64,000 nucleotides of DNA from Hymenobacter algoricola (GTDB lineage Bacteria; Bacteroidota; Bacteroidia; Cytophagales; Hymenobacteraceae): NCBI RefSeq assembly GCF_039539525.1, contig NZ_BAABDH010000035.1, positions 1 through 64,000 on the forward strand, given 5' to 3'. Positions 36,906 to 45,290 of the stretch are shown one piece after another; position 1 is the first letter of the stretch, and the number at the start of each line of letters is the position of its first letter. The translations under genes were made by a program, and so were the position numbers. The notes beneath the pieces were generated by a model. That model was not told where the DNA came from. It saw nothing but the letters and a program-made list of their open reading frames with translations, and made no database searches.

Positions 36906-38744
36906 TTGCAATACCTCGAAGGCCGCAAATACGTGGTGCACGCCATTTTCCTGGCCGTGGCGCTGGTATTTGGGGCTCGTCTCTTCTACATTCAGGTGCT
37001 CGACGGCAGCTACAAGCTGGCCGCCGACCGCAACACGCTCCAGCGCCTGGTGCAGGTGCCCTACCGGGGCCTGATCTACGACCGCAACGGCCAGATTCTG
37101 GTGCAGAATACGCCCGTGTACGACCTGATGGTGCTGCCGCGCGAAGTCAAGCAGCTCGACTCGGTCCGCTTCTGCGAGCTGCTGCAGCTGCCGCTGGAAG
37201 AGCTGCGGGCGTCGCTGAAAGCAGCCCGCGCCTACTCCCGGGTGAAGGCCTCGCCGCTGGTGCAAAACCTGAGTACACCCGAGCTGGCCGCCATTCAGGA
37301 CAACCTGATCGACTTTCCCGGCTTCAGCATCAAGGCCCGCATGGCCCGCTCCTACAAAACCGAGAACATGGCCCACGCCCTGGGCTACGTCGGCGCCATC
37401 ACCCCGGCCTTTCTCGAAAAGCCCAAGTACGCCAAGTACCTGCCCGGCGACAACCTGGGCATCACCGGGCTGGAGTCGTACTACGAGCAGAAGCTCATGG
37501 GCCGGCGCGGGGTGCAGTACAAGATGGTCAACGTGCGCGGCATCGAGAAGGGCGCCTTCCGCAACGGCGAGTTCGACACGCTGTCGGTAGCCGGCCAGGA
37601 CCTGCACACCAGCATCGACATCGAGCTGCAGAAGTACGGCGAGACGCTGATGGCCGGCAAGCGCGGCTCCATCGTGGCCCTGGACCCCAGGACCGGCGAG
37701 ATTCTGGCCCTGGTGTCGGCCCCGCTCTACGAGCCCTCCATTCTGAGCGGCAAGGGCATGGGCAACCGCTACATGGAGCTGCTCAACAACCCCGAACGGC
37801 CCCTGTTCAACCGCCCGCTGATGGCCACGTACCCGCCCGGCTCGGTGTTTAAGCTGGTCAATGAGCTGGTGGCGCTGCAGATGGGCGTGGTGACGCCCGC
37901 CACCGGCTTCGACTGCAACTGGCGGCTGGTGCGCTGCACCCACCGCCACGAGCCGCCCCGCAACCTGAGCATTGCCATCAAGAACAGCTGCAACCCCTAC
38001 TTCTACCAGGTGATGCGGGCCAGCGTGCTGCGCGGACGCTCCACCAACAAGTTCGAGGATGCCCGCCTGGGTCTGGCCGAATGGCGGCGGCAGGTGATGT
38101 CGTTCGGGCTGGGCACCAAGCTGGGCGTGGATATGGCCAGCGAGAAGAAGGGCCTGATTCCCTCGCCCGAGTTCTACGACAAGCTGCGCGGCTACCACCA
38201 CTGGAACTTCAAAACCGTGTACTCGCTCAGCATCGGACAAGGCGAAATCGGCATCACGGGGCTGCAGATGGCCAACATCATGGCTACCATTGCCAACCGC
38301 GGCCACTACTACACGCCCCACTTCGTGCGCGGCATCGGCCCGGGCGGCCCGCTGCCCGAGTATACCCAGCGCCACATCACCACCGTGGACCAGCAGCACT
38401 TTGAGGCTATCATTCCGGGCATGTGCGCGGTAGTCGACGGGGGCCGCGGGGCTACGGGCGCCAACGCCAGCCTGGCCCGCTACGGCATTGCGGTGGCGGG
38501 CAAAACCGGCACCGTCCAGAATCCCCACGGCGAAGACCACGCCACCTTCGCCGCCTTTGCCCCCGCCAACGACCCCAAAATCGCCATTGCCGTCTTCATC
38601 GAAAACGCCGGCTTCGGCGGCAGCTCCGCCGCCCCGATGGCGGCGCTGATGATGGAAAAGTACCTGCGTGGCAAGGTAAACAACCCCCGCTGGGAAAACT
38701 GGCTGATTGGTCCCGGTACCGACCGTTTCATCGTGCACCATTAA
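36906..38744 (+). CDS. mrdA: Penicillin-binding protein 2 (elongation-specific transpeptidase)
   Basis: 612 residues from a TTG at 36906, which keeps the conserved start MQYLEGRKYVVHAIFLAVAL. One transmembrane helix is followed by the PBP dimerisation/pedestal domain (PYRGLIYDRNG) and the transpeptidase domain. The catalytic motifs are SVFK (S313 to K316), SCN (IKNSCNP) and KTGT (from K533). It cross-links peptidoglycan during elongation with RodA as its glycosyltransferase partner. It lies between mreD and rodA, as expected. A downstream GTG at 36933 would cut into the membrane anchor. Confidence 0.95.
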   Translation: MQYLEGRKYVVHAIFLAVALVFGARLFYIQVLDGSYKLAADRNTLQRLVQVPYRGLIYDRNGQILVQNTPVYDLMVLPREVKQLDSVRFCELLQLPLEELRASLKAARAYSRVKASPLVQNLSTPELAAIQDNLIDFPGFSIKARMARSYKTENMAHALGYVGAITPAFLEKPKYAKYLPGDNLGITGLESYYEQKLMGRRGVQYKMVNVRGIEKGAFRNGEFDTLSVAGQDLHTSIDIELQKYGETLMAGKRGSIVALDPRTGEILALVSAPLYEPSILSGKGMGNRYMELLNNPERPLFNRPLMATYPPGSVFKLVNELVALQMGVVTPATGFDCNWRLVRCTHRHEPPRNLSIAIKNSCNPYFYQVMRASVLRGRSTNKFEDARLGLAEWRRQVMSFGLGTKLGVDMASEKKGLIPSPEFYDKLRGYHHWNFKTVYSLSIGQGEIGITGLQMANIMATIANRGHYYTPHFVRGIGPGGPLPEYTQRHITTVDQQHFEAIIPGMCAVVDGGRGATGANASLARYGIAVAGKTGTVQNPHGEDHATFAAFAPANDPKIAIAVFIENAGFGGSSAAPMAALMMEKYLRGKVNNPRWENWLIGPGTDRFIVHH

Positions 38745-38811
38745 CCCGGCCGGGCCATCCGTCGACGACTCCCAACCCTTTTTCAGCAACGCCGGGAAGC
38801 TGTTTTTCCCG

Positions 38812-38819
38812 CATCTTTG
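38812..38819 (+). promoter_or_regulatory. Possible -7 box before rodA
   Basis: CATCTTTG differs from TAnnTTTG only at the first position and lies 14 bases before the rodA ATG. Confidence 0.35.
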
Positions 38820-38833
38820 CCCAATAGTTTAAA

Positions 38834-40132
38834 ATGGCTTCTTCTCCCGCTAGGTATTCGCGCAGCCTCGACTGGGTCACCGTGCTCATCTACGCCGTGA
38901 TGCTGGGCCTGGGCTGGCTGAACGTGTACGCCGCCAGCTACTCGTCTGACGCGCCCGCCGGCGGCCTGTTCAGCGGGCAGAGCTTCGCGGAGCTGATGCA
39001 GTACAACTGGTTTAAGCAGATCATCTGGATCGGTACGGCCCTGGTGCTCATCGTCATCCTGGTCGTGGTCGACTACAAGGCCTACGACACTTTCGCCTTC
39101 GTGCTCTACGGGCTGATGATTGTGCTGCTCGTCGTCACGCCCTTTATTGCCCGGCCCATTGCCGGCTCCCGCTCCTGGCTCGAGCTGGGGCCGGTGCGCC
39201 TGCAGCCGGCCGAGTTTGCCAAGTTTATTACCGCCCTGGCCGTGTCGCGCTACATGGCCAGCATCAACCTGCGCCACCAGCACTTCCGCGACCAGCTGGT
39301 GCTGGCCGGCCTCACGCTGCTGCCGCCGCTGCTCATCATTGCGGCCAACGAAACCGGACAGGCGCTGGTGTTTGCCGCCTTTCTGCTGGCCTACTTCCGC
39401 GAGGGAATGTCGCCGCTGATTCTGATCATTCTGGCCGCGGCGGCCGTTATCCTCATCCTGGCGCTGCTGGTGCCCAAGCTCTGGCTGATCGGGGCCTTCA
39501 CTGCCATCCTGGTGGGCGTGTTTGCCTTCAACACCAAGGTGATGCGCCACCATCTGCCGCTGGCGCTAAGCGTGTGGGCCGTAGTCATCGGCATGGTCTT
39601 CGGCGTCGACTTCTTCTTCAACAACGTGCTGCAGCCCCACCAGCGCAAGCGCATTGAGGTGCTGCTAAACCCCTCGGCCGACCCGCTGGGCGTGGGCTGG
39701 AACGTGACGCAGTCCAAGATTGCCATCGGCTCGGGTGGGCTGGTGGGCAAGGGCTTCCTGCAGGGCACCCAGACCAAGTTCGACTTCGTGCCCGAGCAAA
39801 GCACCGACTTCATCTTCTGCACCGTGGGGGAGGAGTGGGGCTGGGCCGGCACCATGGTCGTCATCATCCTCTTTATGGCCCTGCTGGGCCGGGTGCTGTA
39901 CGTGGCGGAGCGCCAGAAATCCGTTTTTGGGCGCACCTACGGCTACTGCGTGGCCAGCATCTTCTTCTTCCACTTCGCCATCAACATCGGCATGACCATC
40001 GGGCTGGCGCCGGTGGTGGGCATTCCGCTGCCGCTGTTCAGCTACGGCGGCTCCTCACTCTGGTCGTTTACCACGCTGCTGTTTATTCTGCTGGCCATTG
40101 ACGCCTACCGCAAGCAGGATCTGGTACGATAG
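38834..40132 (+). CDS. rodA: Peptidoglycan glycosyltransferase RodA (SEDS family)
   Basis: 432 residues with about ten transmembrane segments. SEDS signatures are visible: AGSRSWLELGPVRLQPAEFAKF, the catalytic-loop region around LLNPSADPLGVGWNVTQSKIAIGSGGL.GKGFLQGTQTKFDFVPEQSTDFIF, and FSYGGSSLWSF near the end. RodA polymerises glycan strands with PBP2. The gene follows mrdA by 89 bases. An AT-rich inverted repeat starts directly after the stop. Confidence 0.96.
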   Translation: MASSPARYSRSLDWVTVLIYAVMLGLGWLNVYAASYSSDAPAGGLFSGQSFAELMQYNWFKQIIWIGTALVLIVILVVVDYKAYDTFAFVLYGLMIVLLVVTPFIARPIAGSRSWLELGPVRLQPAEFAKFITALAVSRYMASINLRHQHFRDQLVLAGLTLLPPLLIIAANETGQALVFAAFLLAYFREGMSPLILIILAAAAVILILALLVPKLWLIGAFTAILVGVFAFNTKVMRHHLPLALSVWAVVIGMVFGVDFFFNNVLQPHQRKRIEVLLNPSADPLGVGWNVTQSKIAIGSGGLVGKGFLQGTQTKFDFVPEQSTDFIFCTVGEEWGWAGTMVVIILFMALLGRVLYVAERQKSVFGRTYGYCVASIFFFHFAINIGMTIGLAPVVGIPLPLFSYGGSSLWSFTTLLFILLAIDAYRKQDLVR

Positions 40133-40207
40133 GAATTATGAATTATGAATCTCGGTCAGGGCGGCGGCACAGCCAATTCAGAATTCTGAATCCAGAATTC
40201 ATAATTC
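40133..40207. repeat. AATTC-rich inverted repeat after rodA
   Basis: GAATTATGAATTATGAAT at the left and AGAATTCATAATTC at the right form an imperfect palindrome. Between them lie GC-rich sequence and AATTCAGAATTCTGAATCC words of the same family as the element at 35224. It overlaps the first 24 codons of the next gene. Confidence 0.75.
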
Positions 40208-41727
40208 TTTTTCTCACCCTGCTCTGCCTGCTGCTGCCCACCCAGAACTCCACGCTCGATGCCTGGTACTATGCGGCCTGCGTGCGCCATGAGCACGAGC
40301 TGCTGCTGCCCCACCACCTGCTCTACAACCCCGCCGGCCTGCTCTGGACCCAGCTGCTGCACCTGCTGGGGGCGCGGCCCGATACGCTGGCGGCGCTCAA
40401 AGCGCTGAATGCCCTGGCGGCCGGGGCCGGCCTGTGGGTGCTGGGCCGGATTCTGCGCCAGCTGAAGCTGCCGGCTACCTTGGTGGCGCCGTGGCTGCTG
40501 GTGGCCGGTGCCAGCTTCGGCCTGCTGCGCTTTGCCACCGAAAATGAGGCCTACGTGCTGCCGCTGCTGTTTTCTTTGCTGGCCAGCCTGAGCTGGGCGC
40601 GCTACCAAACGGCCCCTGCGCCGCGCCCGGGTTTGCTGCTCTGGAGCGGGCTGTGGGCGGCCGGGGCCTGCCTGTTTCACCAGATTCACTTCTTCTGGTG
40701 GCTGGGGCTGCTGCTCGGCACGGGGTGGTACGCGCCCCGCAAGGGGCGGGCCGTGCTGCTGTACGCCCTGCCGGCCCTGCTGGTGCCGGCCGCCTACGTG
40801 GCGGCGCTGCCTTCCTGGCACGAGCCCCTGACGCTCCCGGCGCTCTGGCGCTTCATCTTCCACGATTACTACGCGGGACTCGCCGGCAACGGAGTTTCTG
40901 CCCATGGCGCCCTGCTGACGGTAGTGAACCTGGGGCGCACGTTCCTGCAGGTCCACGGCTCTATGCCGGCGCTGGCGCGGGCGGCGCCGGGGCTGGCCGT
41001 GGTGCCGCTGGTATGCGCGGGGCTACTGGGCTGGGCGGCGTGGAGCGGCTGGCTGGCCTTCCGGAACCGCAGGGCCGGGGAGGTAGCTGCTGACGTGCCG
41101 CCGGCGGGGGGCCGGGCTGTGTGCCGCACCCACGCCGGTATTCTGCTGGCCCAGCTGGCTTTTGCGGCTTACGCCGACGGCAACGCGGAGTTTATGGCAA
41201 TGCTGCCGGCGCTGCTGGCCGTGGTGGGCGGGGGCTGGGCCTGGCTGCCCGCCCGGGCGCTGGCCGCGGCGGGCGGCGCGCTGCTGCTCTGGAATCTGGC
41301 TTTCGGGCTCGTGCCCCAGCATTTTCTGCGCTTTACCAACCCCGACCAGCTGCTGACCCGGATTCCGGCCCGGCCGCACGACTGGTTTCTGCTGGACAAC
41401 CACAACCTGGTGCTGAACCAGCTGCACTACCGCACCGGCAATCCCGTGGGCCTGCCCAACGTGCTGGCCGCCCCTACGCTGCTCGTGCAGCGGCCCGGGC
41501 AATCGGCCCCGCAGCTGCGGGCCTGGGTGCAGCGCCAGCAGCGGGCCGGCCACCGCGTCTTTACCGACTGCCTCGGTGGCCCCCGGCTGCTGGACCGCGC
41601 CCAAATCGTGTACGGCGACCAGAATGCTGCCCTGCTGCAAGGCTTCCGCACGGTCCGCCTCGATTCGTTCCCCACGTTTTTCGGCCCCCGCTACCTCACC
41701 GAGATTCTGCCACCCGCGGCCGAGTAG
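40138..41727 (+). CDS. Polytopic membrane protein, GT-C/ArnT-like
   Basis: 529 residues with about ten transmembrane segments. A periplasmic-side acidic motif near the N-terminus (STLDAWYYAACVRHEHELLLPHHLLYN) resembles the first loop of GT-C glycosyltransferases, which use polyprenyl-linked sugars. The family is not recognised more precisely. The ATG start and the first 24 codons (MNYESRSGRRHSQF...) come from the AT-rich repeat, so the genuine start may lie further in, near the first hydrophobic segment. It lies back to back (convergent) with another multi-helix protein. Confidence 0.65.
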   Translation: MNYESRSGRRHSQFRILNPEFIILFLTLLCLLLPTQNSTLDAWYYAACVRHEHELLLPHHLLYNPAGLLWTQLLHLLGARPDTLAALKALNALAAGAGLWVLGRILRQLKLPATLVAPWLLVAGASFGLLRFATENEAYVLPLLFSLLASLSWARYQTAPAPRPGLLLWSGLWAAGACLFHQIHFFWWLGLLLGTGWYAPRKGRAVLLYALPALLVPAAYVAALPSWHEPLTLPALWRFIFHDYYAGLAGNGVSAHGALLTVVNLGRTFLQVHGSMPALARAAPGLAVVPLVCAGLLGWAAWSGWLAFRNRRAGEVAADVPPAGGRAVCRTHAGILLAQLAFAAYADGNAEFMAMLPALLAVVGGGWAWLPARALAAAGGALLLWNLAFGLVPQHFLRFTNPDQLLTRIPARPHDWFLLDNHNLVLNQLHYRTGNPVGLPNVLAAPTLLVQRPGQSAPQLRAWVQRQQRAGHRVFTDCLGGPRLLDRAQIVYGDQNAALLQGFRTVRLDSFPTFFGPRYLTEILPPAAE

Positions 41728-41737
41728 CCGGGTGTTG

Positions 41738-42814
41738 CTAGGCTCCTGCCTCAGGGCGTGCTTCTGCCGCGCCTGGCCGCAGCCAGCCGAAGAAAGGATG
41801 AAAGGTGAGCCGCTGCGCAAACGCCACCGCGAATACCGGCGCCGCCAGGTAGCCCATGCGGCCCAGGTCGCCGGACAGCAGCATATGAATCAGCACCACG
41901 GCCCCGAGTGCTACTCCAGCCCAGCCCAATCGGGGCGGCTCGGCCCCGGTGGCCCGGTGGCCCCGCCACCCCGCCAGCAGCACCAGCCAGAAGAAGCCGA
42001 AGATGCTGAAGATTTCGCCCGCGCCCTTCACCGAAAACAGCCGCCGCAGCGAATAAGCCAGATTGTGCAGGTGGTCGAGGGCGTTGTTTACGCTTTCCAG
42101 CGGCGCCGCCCCGGCCTGCGCGTCAATCCAGTGGCGCAGCCCGTAGGCCACCGCCCCCGACACGGCCAGCACCGCCAGCTGCCGGGGCCAGGGCAGGGCG
42201 CGCTGGCCGAATACCAGCAGCCAGGGCACCAAAAACACGAATGACTCCTTGGCCTGCGGCCCGAGCAGAATACAGGCCGCCAGCGCCCACGCGGAGTTGC
42301 TGCAGGCGCCGTAAAAGGCCAGGGCAAACACCAGCACGTACAGGCTGTCGACCAGAGGCAGGCCGGCAATGTACACGGCCCAGCGGCTGCACAGTACCGC
42401 CACCACGGCCAGCGCCGCCGCGCCCGGCGAGGCCCCGTAGAGCAGGCAGCTGCGGAAGACGAACAGCCCCGCCGCCGCCAGAATCAGGGTGTTGACCACG
42501 TAAAAAGCCAGCCGCAGGGGCCAGTCGGTGGTGGCGCGCTGGGGCCAGATGCGGGCGTATACCCGCTCCAGCGGCCACGCCACGGCAGCGGCCACGGCCG
42601 GCACCACCACCCGGTAGCGCCGGGTGATGCTCACCCCCCGAAACTCGCCCCGGGCCACGCTCAGGTAGCTGCGCGTGTCGAGGGAGTGGGAGAAATCGTA
42701 GTGCACGTACATGGTGTAGGCGCTGCCGGCCAGCACGCCCACGCTCAGCAGATACACCAGCAGCAGCTGCCGCCAGCGCAGTACAATTCCGGGCAGCCGG
42801 TCAGCAGTAGCCAC
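41738..42814 (-). CDS. Polytopic membrane protein of unknown function
   Basis: 358 residues with about nine hydrophobic segments. After the first helix comes YDFSHSLDTRSYLSVARGEF, an acidic loop followed by YL.ma.G. This is reminiscent of GT-C glycosyltransferases and O-antigen-linked membrane proteins, but no catalytic family can be named. It converges with the preceding GT-C-like gene, leaving 10 bases, and starts 11 bases after the stop of the hypothetical protein on the same strand. The high GC (many Ala, Gly, Arg codons) is usual for the window. Confidence 0.7.
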   Translation of the reverse strand: MATADRLPGIVLRWRQLLLVYLLSVGVLAGSAYTMYVHYDFSHSLDTRSYLSVARGEFRGVSITRRYRVVVPAVAAAVAWPLERVYARIWPQRATTDWPLRLAFYVVNTLILAAAGLFVFRSCLLYGASPGAAALAVVAVLCSRWAVYIAGLPLVDSLYVLVFALAFYGACSNSAWALAACILLGPQAKESFVFLVPWLLVFGQRALPWPRQLAVLAVSGAVAYGLRHWIDAQAGAAPLESVNNALDHLHNLAYSLRRLFSVKGAGEIFSIFGFFWLVLLAGWRGHRATGAEPPRLGWAGVALGAVVLIHMLLSGDLGRMGYLAAPVFAVAFAQRLTFHPFFGWLRPGAAEARPEAGA

Positions 42815-42825
42815 GGGCGGCGCGC

Positions 42826-44079
42826 TTAAGCAAACTTGCGGTCAATAAGCCGGAGCAGCTTATTGATGTGCTCTTCCTTGCGCACCCAGCCGTACTGCCG
42901 GGTCAGCTCTTCGGTCACGTAGCGCCTGGCGGCCTCAGCCCCGGACAGGGAGTCGAGGTGCTGAATGGCGGTGTGGTACTCCATATTCTCGCCATTAAAC
43001 AGCTCATTGATGAAGCTGAACCGCTGGTTGATCGAAATGGCTTCCCGCAACGATTCCACCTTCGGCGCCGATTTATCGGCCAGCGTGGCGGTAGGATTTT
43101 CCGAACGCAGGGTTTCGCTGAGCGGAGTCGGGGCGGCATTTTCCGCCTTCAGCTTCTCGTACAGCGGCACTGCGCCGGCGGGGGCCGGCTCGCTCAGCGG
43201 CCGCCGGGGCTCCTGAGCGGCCGGGGCCTCAACGGGCTCAGCTTCCGGCGTTGCCGCTGGAGCTGGGTCGGGGGCAGCAAAGCTCGGCGGCGCCACCACC
43301 GCTAATGCCGGGGCCGGCGGGTGCGGCGCTACTGCAACCGGTACCGCAGCGGCTGGTGCCAGGGTAGGTTGCGGCTCGGCGGGCCGGGCCGGAGCTTCCG
43401 CCACGGGAGCGGCGGCCGGTGGCGTGGCCGGGGCGGCGGCCACGGGCCCATCCGTCCACAGATCCGCTACCGTGATGGGCAGCAGGGCGCTGAATTCGCC
43501 GATCAGCTTCTCCAGCGGCTGGTGGTTCTTGTAGTTGGCTTCCTGGTAGAGCCGGAAGCGGCTGGCCAGAAACTCCCGCTCCAGCGGCGTACCCGGCGTG
43601 AGCGTGTCGATAAAGCCCTGAAACAGCGGCTTATCGATGTCGAGGTAGCGCAGCGTGTCGCGCAGCTGCTCCACGGTCGTGGTTGGCTGCGGCCCGAGCA
43701 GCTTTTCCTCAAACGTGAGGGCCGAGTCGGTCACCACGCCCAGCGTGTCGCTGACGGCGCGGGCCAGCAGCGGTTCGAAGGCCTCCCGGCTCACCTGGAT
43801 GCGGCGCGAGAGGGTATTCATAAACTGGGTGAGGGCCTGGCGTACGTCGTCGGCCGCAAAATCGAAGTACGGGCTGCGCAGCCGGGCCATTTCCCCGGTC
43901 CACTGGGCCAGCAGCTGCTGCACCACAAACAGGTTTACCTGCCGGATGGGGGTGAAGCGGAGCACCGCCGGGCCGTCGAGGGCGGCGGTGGGCTGGGGCG
44001 CAAAATGCTGGTCGCAGAGGTGGGCGGCCAGCCGGCGGCCGTACTGTTGGCGCTTGGCTTGGCTATATTTGTCGTTCAT
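42826..44079 (-). CDS. Conserved hypothetical protein with Pro/Ala-rich linker
   Basis: 417 residues. An N-terminal helical domain (about 1-210) is followed by a long Pro/Ala-rich disordered linker (about 213-330) and a compact C-terminal helical domain (about 345-417: SINQRFSFINELFNGENMEYHTAI.HLDSL...YGWVRKEEHINKLLRLI). No signal peptide or membrane helix is present. The C-terminal domain looks conserved in Bacteroidota, but its role is not known to me. The layout (two folded domains joined by a flexible linker) suggests an adaptor. Confidence 0.75.
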   Translation of the reverse strand: MNDKYSQAKRQQYGRRLAAHLCDQHFAPQPTAALDGPAVLRFTPIRQVNLFVVQQLLAQWTGEMARLRSPYFDFAADDVRQALTQFMNTLSRRIQVSREAFEPLLARAVSDTLGVVTDSALTFEEKLLGPQPTTTVEQLRDTLRYLDIDKPLFQGFIDTLTPGTPLEREFLASRFRLYQEANYKNHQPLEKLIGEFSALLPITVADLWTDGPVAAAPATPPAAAPVAEAPARPAEPQPTLAPAAAVPVAVAPHPPAPALAVVAPPSFAAPDPAPAATPEAEPVEAPAAQEPRRPLSEPAPAGAVPLYEKLKAENAAPTPLSETLRSENPTATLADKSAPKVESLREAISINQRFSFINELFNGENMEYHTAIQHLDSLSGAEAARRYVTEELTRQYGWVRKEEHINKLLRLIDRKFA

Positions 44080-44113
44080 TGAAAGCCTGATTCAACGGGC
44101 AATTTAAGTAAAG

Positions 44114-44437
44114 ATGCCCACTCTGACCGTGCAAAACCTGCCTGGCGCCGTATTAAGCGTGCCCGCTGGCGCTACGCTGCTCGCCGCCCTGCAGGCCGCC
44201 GGCCACGACTGGATGCACGCCTGCGGGGCCAAAGGCCGCTGTACTACCTGCCGGCTCGAGGTCAGCGGTGGACTCGACCACCTAACGCCGCCGACCGATG
44301 CCGAGTTGCGCTACCGCGTTGCCGGCCGCCTGCAGCCCCACGAGCGCCTCACCTGCCAGGCCCGCCTGCCCGCCGGCGACGTGACGGGCCGCACGCCCGA
44401 AGCCACCAAGCTGCCCCACCAGCGGTATGCGGACTGA
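44114..44437 (+). CDS. 2Fe-2S ferredoxin-like protein
   Basis: 107 residues. The plant-type/adrenodoxin-like pattern C37-x5-C43-x2-C46 (HACGAKGRCTTC) with the fourth Cys at C81 (RLTCQARL) binds a 2Fe-2S cluster. The N-terminal GATLLAALQAAGHDW is typical of the fold. It has a C-terminal extension of about 20 residues. It is divergent from the hypothetical protein upstream, with 34 bases between. The redox partner is unknown. It differs from the ISC-type ferredoxin at 22669. Confidence 0.88.
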   Translation: MPTLTVQNLPGAVLSVPAGATLLAALQAAGHDWMHACGAKGRCTTCRLEVSGGLDHLTPPTDAELRYRVAGRLQPHERLTCQARLPAGDVTGRTPEATKLPHQRYAD

Positions 44438-44605
44438 GCGGGTAGCCCGGCATCACTCTTTCCCGGAAGGCTAGGCCCCTGACGCTCTGGTAGCTGGTGC
44501 GCCGCCGCCGGAGTTGCCTTTGGGCCTAGCCGCCGAAAGCCGTACTTTAGCTGTTCGGATAGCCGCCCGGCACCTGGCGACTGGCACCTGCAAACTGATA
44601 CTCTT

Positions 44606-45232
44606 GTGTTTATAGAACCCCGCGTCGGCACCAGCCGTGAGATGACCGCCCGCCGGGGCTGGATTGAAGTGGTCTGCGGCTCCATGTTCTCGGGAAAAAC
44701 CGAAGAGCTGATCCGCCGTCTTAACCGCGCCAAGATTGCCCGGCAGCGGGTTGAAATCTTCAAGCCCGCCCTCGATACCCGCTACCACGCCCTGGACGTA
44801 GTGTCGCACAATGCCAACAGCATCCGCTCCACGCCCATTCCCCTGGCCCAGGAGATGCTGCTGCTGGCCGGCGCCTGCGACGTGGTGGGCGTGGATGAAG
44901 CGCAGTTTTTCGACGAATCCCTGGTGGAGGTGTGCGTGCAGCTGGCCAACCGCGGGACCCGCGTCATCGTGGCCGGCCTCGACATGGACTTTCTGGGCAA
45001 GCCCTTCGGCCCCATGCCCGCGCTGATGGCCGTGGCCGAGTACGTGACCAAGGTGCACGCGGTGTGCGTCTGCTGCGGCGAAATTGCCTCTTACTCCTTC
45101 CGCATCACGGCTTCCGAAAGCAAAATTCTGCTCGGCGAAACCGACTCCTACGAAGCCCGCTGCCGCCAGTGCTTTCTGGAAGGTATGCGGGAGAAAAACA
45201 CGGAGCCCGCCGGCGCCGTGGCCAAGCACTAA
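44606..45232 (+). CDS. tdk: Thymidine kinase (type II)
   Basis: 208 residues from the GTG at 44606 (MFIEP, as in related Cytophagales proteins). The P-loop is GSMFSGKTEE (about 25-34). DEAQFFDESL is the Walker B/lasso region. Zinc ligands are in CVCCGE and CRQC near the C-terminus. It phosphorylates thymidine for salvage. A shorter start at 44642 would still keep the P-loop. The porZ gene follows 58 bases later. Confidence 0.95.
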   Translation: MFIEPRVGTSREMTARRGWIEVVCGSMFSGKTEELIRRLNRAKIARQRVEIFKPALDTRYHALDVVSHNANSIRSTPIPLAQEMLLLAGACDVVGVDEAQFFDESLVEVCVQLANRGTRVIVAGLDMDFLGKPFGPMPALMAVAEYVTKVHAVCVCCGEIASYSFRITASESKILLGETDSYEARCRQCFLEGMREKNTEPAGAVAKH

Positions 45233-45290
45233 ACCCGGCCGGAAGGCGTTAGGGTCTCAGGTTTTTCTATCTCGCTGCTATTCTGCGCCC

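Noticed and set aside
36171..38789. 872-residue minus-strand open frame across mreD and mrdA
   Set aside because: Antisense to two confident genes, with no recognisable domain.
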